A DNA stretch of 64,000 nucleotides, taken from assembly GCA_030549775.1 (NCBI GenBank), contig CM060174.1, positions 100,580,132-100,644,131 of the forward strand. The letters run 5' to 3'. The position numbers and the translations under genes are program-made. Shown one piece after another: positions 59,750 to 64,000 of this stretch; the stretch's first letter is position 1, and the number at the start of each line of letters is the position of its first letter. The notes under the pieces are model-generated. The model was not told where the DNA came from, did no database searches, and worked only from the letters and a program-made list of their open reading frames with translations. This DNA is from Tamarix chinensis. Lineage: Eukaryota; Streptophyta; Magnoliopsida; Caryophyllales; Tamaricaceae.

Positions 59750-61938
59750 TGGTGTGGTCGTAGCCTGCACGCAATTTAAACCCTCTTTTTATCAATTGTA
59801 GTACTAACAAATAGGGGTATCGTTATAAACTAGGGATTGAGAGGACTCACCTCTATTTAACCATCTTAAAAATAAAAAATAAAAAATCTAAATAACAAAA
59901 AATAAATAAAAAAGAATACCAATTGGGGTTATAAAAATTAAAAAAAAAATAGAATAATAAAAGGAATAAATAAAATAATAATAAAAATAATGAAAAACCA
60001 TAGAATATGATAAATATACTAGAGAAATCGAAATCCACCACTAGATTAAGTCAAAATATAATATTAATTTCTAAGTCATATTTTAATTATGAGAAAAAGA
60101 TCGACAAAGTTGTATACCAAAAGTAGGTACATACACCTTATATTACTTCTCTTAATTAATTAATACGACAAAGCGCCAATATTAATCCTATTAAATACTA
60201 GCAGTATAGCAGCAACAATCGACTCATATATTTAACTAGATTTAATACATTAAGTATAATTAGAAGGTTGTCAATCTAAGTACCCAAATTAGTACACAAA
60301 GTATGTCTGGTTGTATTTCCTTTCCTTGACCCACACGTATCTAAACGTTTTACTACACCATTTAGAATCACAAAACTATTAGGTGAATTATTATTTTACC
60401 TAGTTGCAATTTATACATATAAATTCTAGTACATTTATATGACCACCTATTAGGTAAATAATCCTACATACTGTTACTTATGAGGAAACCAGAACAAGGT
60501 ATGCACCAAATAAGTTATACTTGACATAATTATATATATAAACGATAGCAATAAAAATAGAGTCAAGGAACAATCTCACAAAATAAAGAAAATAAAATTA
60601 TACTTCAAACCCTAATTTAGGGTTTCAATTTATTCCCTAACAATAAATATTCAGCCAGTCATAATTATCGAATTAATTACATAGAAATACATATCCAAAA
60701 TAAAAATAAAAAATAGAGAAAGAAATAATCAAAATTGATTATTGATGAAATATCAAAATTTTATTCAGATGAAAATTGTTAATTTTTCATTTGAAATAAA
60801 AATTTTCGGGCAAAATTTTCCTCTATTTTCTCCTTTGGTTGACGGCGTGAAATTACGTACCGTTTCTTCTATCTTTTCTGTGTCTCAGCTCCCGTTGCTG
60901 GCTTCTCTCCTTCCCTATTCATTGATGTGCCTCCTACTACCTGTCGTTGCTTTGTTGAAGTTCGTGCGTTGCCTTTTTTTTGCTCGACATCGTTCAAAAA
61001 TTACTCTCTAATGGCTGCTCCTCTCTAGTTTGCCTCAACCTAGCCTCTCCCCATTCTATGTAGGGGTGTGCAAAATCGTATATTCTTATCTATTCGGATA
61101 TTTTTTTCGGATATCCACTCTGTATTTTTTAGACCAGATATATGTGATACGGATATCCAAAAATACAGACCGAATATGGACCGGATTCGGATATATCCAA
61201 TATCTGTATGAAAATACTATTTTATCAATTTTAATAACTTTTGCTAGAATATTTTTAAAAATAAAAATCGTATATCAATTAATATTCATATCTATATTCA
61301 TATAAATATCTTATTTTATCTAAAAGAAGTATTAAAGTATTATTATAAATATTTAAAATATAAAAATAAATAAAATTTTAAAACTTAAAACTTAAAACTA
61401 TAAAAACACAATAATATGATGTATAATTGAAATAATCAACAAAATATTTGATATTTTTTCGGATCCCGGATTTTTTGTACAACCCTAGTTCTATGCCCCT
61501 ATATCCTCTATTTTATTCCTACCATTCCGTTGACGGCTGCTACCCTACTGCACACGCCCTCGCTCCATTTTTTCTTTTCGTGTGGCTGGCTCTTCTTTTT
61601 CTTTGGCCCACTCCCTTTTGTCGCTCAGCTGCTCGTCTTATGCGGCTTTAGTTTTGTTTCCAAGCCTTTGGGCCTTTAGCTTTTGGGTCGTTGGTCCAAA
61701 GGTCCAATTTTTTTCTTTTATTTAAAAATAATACCTGCAAAATAAAATTCAATAAAAATTAATAAATAATATTATACTCTAAATTTATTTAATTTATATT
61801 ATTTGGCTTAAATAATAATATTTATGCAATTATTACGACTTAAGTATAAAATCATAATTATTCACCTATATTACTTAAATAAAATACTAAAAACTGAGAT
61901 TATAAGGGCATAAAATATGTCAAAATATAAACTCATCA
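59750..61938. mobile_element. Solo LTR E in the gypsy element
   Basis: It starts TGGTGTGGTCGTAGCCTGCA and ends AAAATATAAACTCATCA. It is flanked by the exact 5-bp duplication CCATG at 59745-59749 and 61939-61943. It has TG..CA ends, no internal coding motif and no second LTR copy, so a solo LTR is the simplest reading. It was probably inserted in - orientation (TGATGAGTTT.. as the start). Without the hAT MITE it carries, it is about 1.75 kb. It is unrelated in sequence to copies A-D. Confidence 0.75.
61061..61487. mobile_element. hAT-type MITE with CGGATATCC repeats, copy 2
   Basis: The ends are TAGGGGTGTGCAAAA and, inverted, TAGGGTTGTACAAAA. The flanking 8-mers, ATTCTATG at 61053-61060 and GTTCTATG at 61488-61495, differ at one base. 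The interior is nearly identical to copy 1, but the right subterminal repeat block is about 100 bp shorter. It is inserted in solo LTR E. Confidence 0.85.
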
Positions 61939-61943
61939 CCATG

Positions 61944-63115
61944 ACACCCTGCAAGGTGGGAATTCAGGTGCCAAGGCCACCTACAAGAGGATATCATCCC
62001 TAATGTATTAGAAAGGCATGGAGAGAAGTGTCAAAAAATACATTCATAAGTGTGACACCTACTAGAGAAACAAATATGACACTCAAGCACAACCTGAGCT
62101 TCTACAGCCACTACCAATTCCTATAATTTTATGAGTGGAGATTAATATGGAATTTATAGAGGGCCTTCAAAAATAACACGGTAAGGATGTGATCATGGTG
62201 GTCATTGATCAACTAAGTAAATATGTCCACTTTATTGCTTTGAGTTACCCCTACACTACATCATTGGTAGTATAAATATTCCTAGATACAATTTATCAAC
62301 TCTATGGATTATCACAAATCATTACAAGGGATAAAGATACCATTTTTGTAAGTACCTTTTGGCAACAAATTTTTAAGAAATAGGGGGTTTAGATCTAATT
62401 ATCCTCATCTTACCATCCATAAACTGATGGACAATTTGAGGTGCTCAACAGATGCTTGGGGCTTTCCTAAGGAATAGAGAAAATGGTTTTCCTTAGATAA
62501 ATTTTGGTACAAATCCACATTCCACTTAGCAGCTTAGGTAACCCCTTATGAAATTCTCTATGGCTGGCCACCCCTACTCATCTACCTTACTTCCCGGGGG
62601 ACTCAATAGTTGCAATGGTTAATGGATCACTCATAGACAAGGAAATAGCCATTCAAATACTCAAGCACCACCTCAATAGAGCACAAGAGGATGAGGTAGT
62701 AGGATAATAAGCATAGGTTTGAGAGCAATCTCGAGATTGGGGACTAGGTTTATGTTAAACTCCAGCCTTATAGACAACATTACTTAGAACATCGTGTCAT
62801 GCACATGATGTCAAGCTCTACCTGAGGTATTATGGACCCTGCCATATTTTATACAAGACCGATTTTGTGGTGTACAATATCTCACTCCCACCACAGTCTT
62901 TGGTACATTTGGTCTTCCATGTATCTCCATTGAAGGAGCAACATAGAAATCACATAATGCACTCACCCTTGCCTTCTTATCAAACCACAAGTGAATTGTT
63001 TGATGATCTATACGCAATCCTAGACAGGCACTTTGTCAAGAGGGGACACTTGGATGCAACTCAAGTTATGAACAAATAGAATTCTGAAGGAAACTACTTG
63101 GGAGTATTATGAAGA
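61944..63115 (+). pseudogene. Integrase and C-terminal region of the Reina-like element
   Basis: After solo LTR E the frame resumes with LQGGNSGAKATYKRI from the integrase zinc-binding part. It continues with MEFIEGLQK (usual D changed to E), DVIMVVIDQLSKYVHFIAL, SQIITRDKDTIF and a HP.TDGQFEVLNRC block, with a stop inside. The tail reads PPQSLVHLVFHVSPLKEQ, then YAILDRHFVKRGHLDATQV, the chromodomain-type end of Reina-like elements. Many stops are present. Confidence 0.85.
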
Positions 63116-63165
63116 TTTGAAGGCCAAATTTCCAGACTTTTATCCTTAACTGCAATTATCTTCTC

Positions 63166-63178
63166 AAGAGGGGAGTAT
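63166..63178 (+). other. Polypurine tract
   Basis: AAGAGGGGAGTAT lies directly before the 3' LTR, where plus-strand priming occurs in retrotransposons. Confidence 0.8.
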
Positions 63179-63480
63179 TGATACAGTCCAGGTCTTGGCC
63201 CAGCCTCACATGCCATTTATCTAATCTATTTATAGTCGCAACATCCTCTTAATTCCATTTAGTTATTATACGCCTCATCTTAGTTGATTTCCTTTGTTTG
63301 CAACGAATTATGTTTTGTATTGTAATGATTGCATCTTCCGATAATGCTTTGGAGAAGGTTATGAACGATATCAGTTTTCCTTTCCCTCCTCTAAAAAATC
63401 TCTCTGTATTTGCTCGTAGATCTTGAAGCCTATTCTATGTTATTATGTTCCCTAGGTGAAAATTGTAGTTAATGCTATCA
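63179..63480 (+). repeat. 3' LTR of the Reina-like element
   Basis: 302 bp, TGATACAGTCC..AATGCTATCA, ending in the inverted repeat of its start. By eye it is moderately diverged from the 5' LTR, consistent with an old insertion. Confidence 0.9.
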
Positions 63481-63485
63481 CAATC

Positions 63486-64000
63486 ATATAAAAAAGGCAC
63501 TAACAGTCCATTCTTGATGGTCCAATCAATATTAGACTTGAAGCTAGATGTAGTGTCAAAAGGGATGAGTAATTAGATTATCGAGCATGATAAAGTGAAT
63601 AGCAATGTTTGAATTTAGGTATTTGCGTCCAATTATGTCCCACAAAACTTCATCCAACTGAAGCAATATAATGATTCTAAGGCAACTTATGTCAACAAAG
63701 CATGACTTATGACCTTCTAATTCCCATTTCCATTCTCCTTATAATACTTATTCCCATTCTCCTTCTTCCATTCTCTCTAAACAAACAAATAATATTTTAA
63801 ATTTCATTTTATACTCCCACCACCAACTCTTCATTCCCACTAAAAAAACACCTCTTCATTTGTGCAAAACAAGGTCATCCCTATCTCTGTCTTAGCATAT
63901 CCAAGTCCAAGGAAGAAGATGAATTCAACTATAAACTTTCCCTATTTAAGTCTCCATTCATTTTCATTTTTCCAAGAAGGAGGTGGGAAATGGGACATAC
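63486..64000. other. Flanking sequence, no gene recognised
   Basis: The last 300 bp contain ATTCCCATTCTCC repeats that look like the edge of another MITE running out of the window. Nothing else is identifiable. Confidence 0.35.

Larger units (their letters stand above)
50796..63480 (+). mobile_element. Ty3/gypsy retrotransposon, Reina-like chromovirus, with nested insertions
   Basis: The two LTRs (50796-51103 and 63179-63480) are flanked by the exact 5-bp duplication CAATC at 50791-50795 and 63481-63485. In between lie gag, protease, RT, RNase H and integrase, in the Ty3/gypsy order and all decayed. Three insertions interrupt it: an hAT MITE (52474-52998), solo LTR D (53064-57878) and solo LTR E (59750-61938). 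Subtracting these and one duplication copy each leaves about 5,138 bp. Short LTRs of about 305 bp, the size and the C-terminal LDRHFVKRGHLDATQV block suggest the Reina lineage. Many stops and frameshifts mean it is long dead. Confidence 0.9.

Noticed and set aside
1..64000. tRNA, full-length rRNA and snoRNA genes
   Set aside because: I looked for tRNA T-loop (GGTTCGAATCC-like) sequences and for rRNA blocks by eye and found none convincing beyond the 5S-like segment. A covariance-model search would be needed to exclude them.

Overview
This is a piece of a flowering-plant nuclear genome, most likely a eudicot. It is AT-rich, its genes have GT-AG introns, and it carries a plant-specific dehydrin plus plant lineages of CACTA, MULE, hAT, L1-type LINE and Ty3/gypsy elements. 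Most of the 64 kb is transposable-element sequence inserted into other transposable elements. I can support two host genes: a complete two-exon acidic SK3-type dehydrin on the + strand (36279-37131) and the first coding exon of a small conserved plant protein on the - strand (879-988), whose remainder lies left of the window.

Layout. 1-2.2 kb: - strand gene start and promoter. 2.2-6.4 kb: Tourist-like MITE, hAT transposase relic split by a 5'-truncated LINE, and an RNase H fragment. 6.4-11.2 kb: AT-rich sequence with no recognised gene. 11.2-19.7 kb: small non-coding LTR retrotransposon whose 5' LTR is split by a 5.5 kb solo LTR (copy A). 20.9-34.1 kb: a FAR1/MULE-type transposase relic (+), a telomere-like array split by solo LTR B, a plant-mobile-domain (PMD) gene relic split by solo LTR C, and a second relic of the same transposase (-). 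34.3-38.7 kb: decayed repeats, two more MITEs and the dehydrin with a DRE/CRT core and a TATA box. 38.7-46.8 kb: a CACTA element containing a second CACTA, which contains an LTR-like, 5S-like element, which contains an hAT-type MITE. 50.8-63.5 kb: a Reina-like Ty3/gypsy element with matching target duplications, split by an hAT MITE, solo LTR D and another solo LTR (E) that carries a second hAT MITE.

The best-supported result is the insertion history. Exact or near-exact target-site duplications were read for most insertions, and subtracting the three direct insertions from the gypsy element leaves about 5.1 kb, the usual size for its lineage. The most unusual signal is a family of four very long LTRs (2.9-5.5 kb, about 27% of the window), present only as solo LTRs. 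Each carries the same six-copy CCACTATT...GGTGGATCGG motif in two blocks of three. I found no defence system, biosynthetic cluster or other new multigene system. No functional transposase or polyprotein is intact. Family names rest on remembered consensus motifs, not on a database search.
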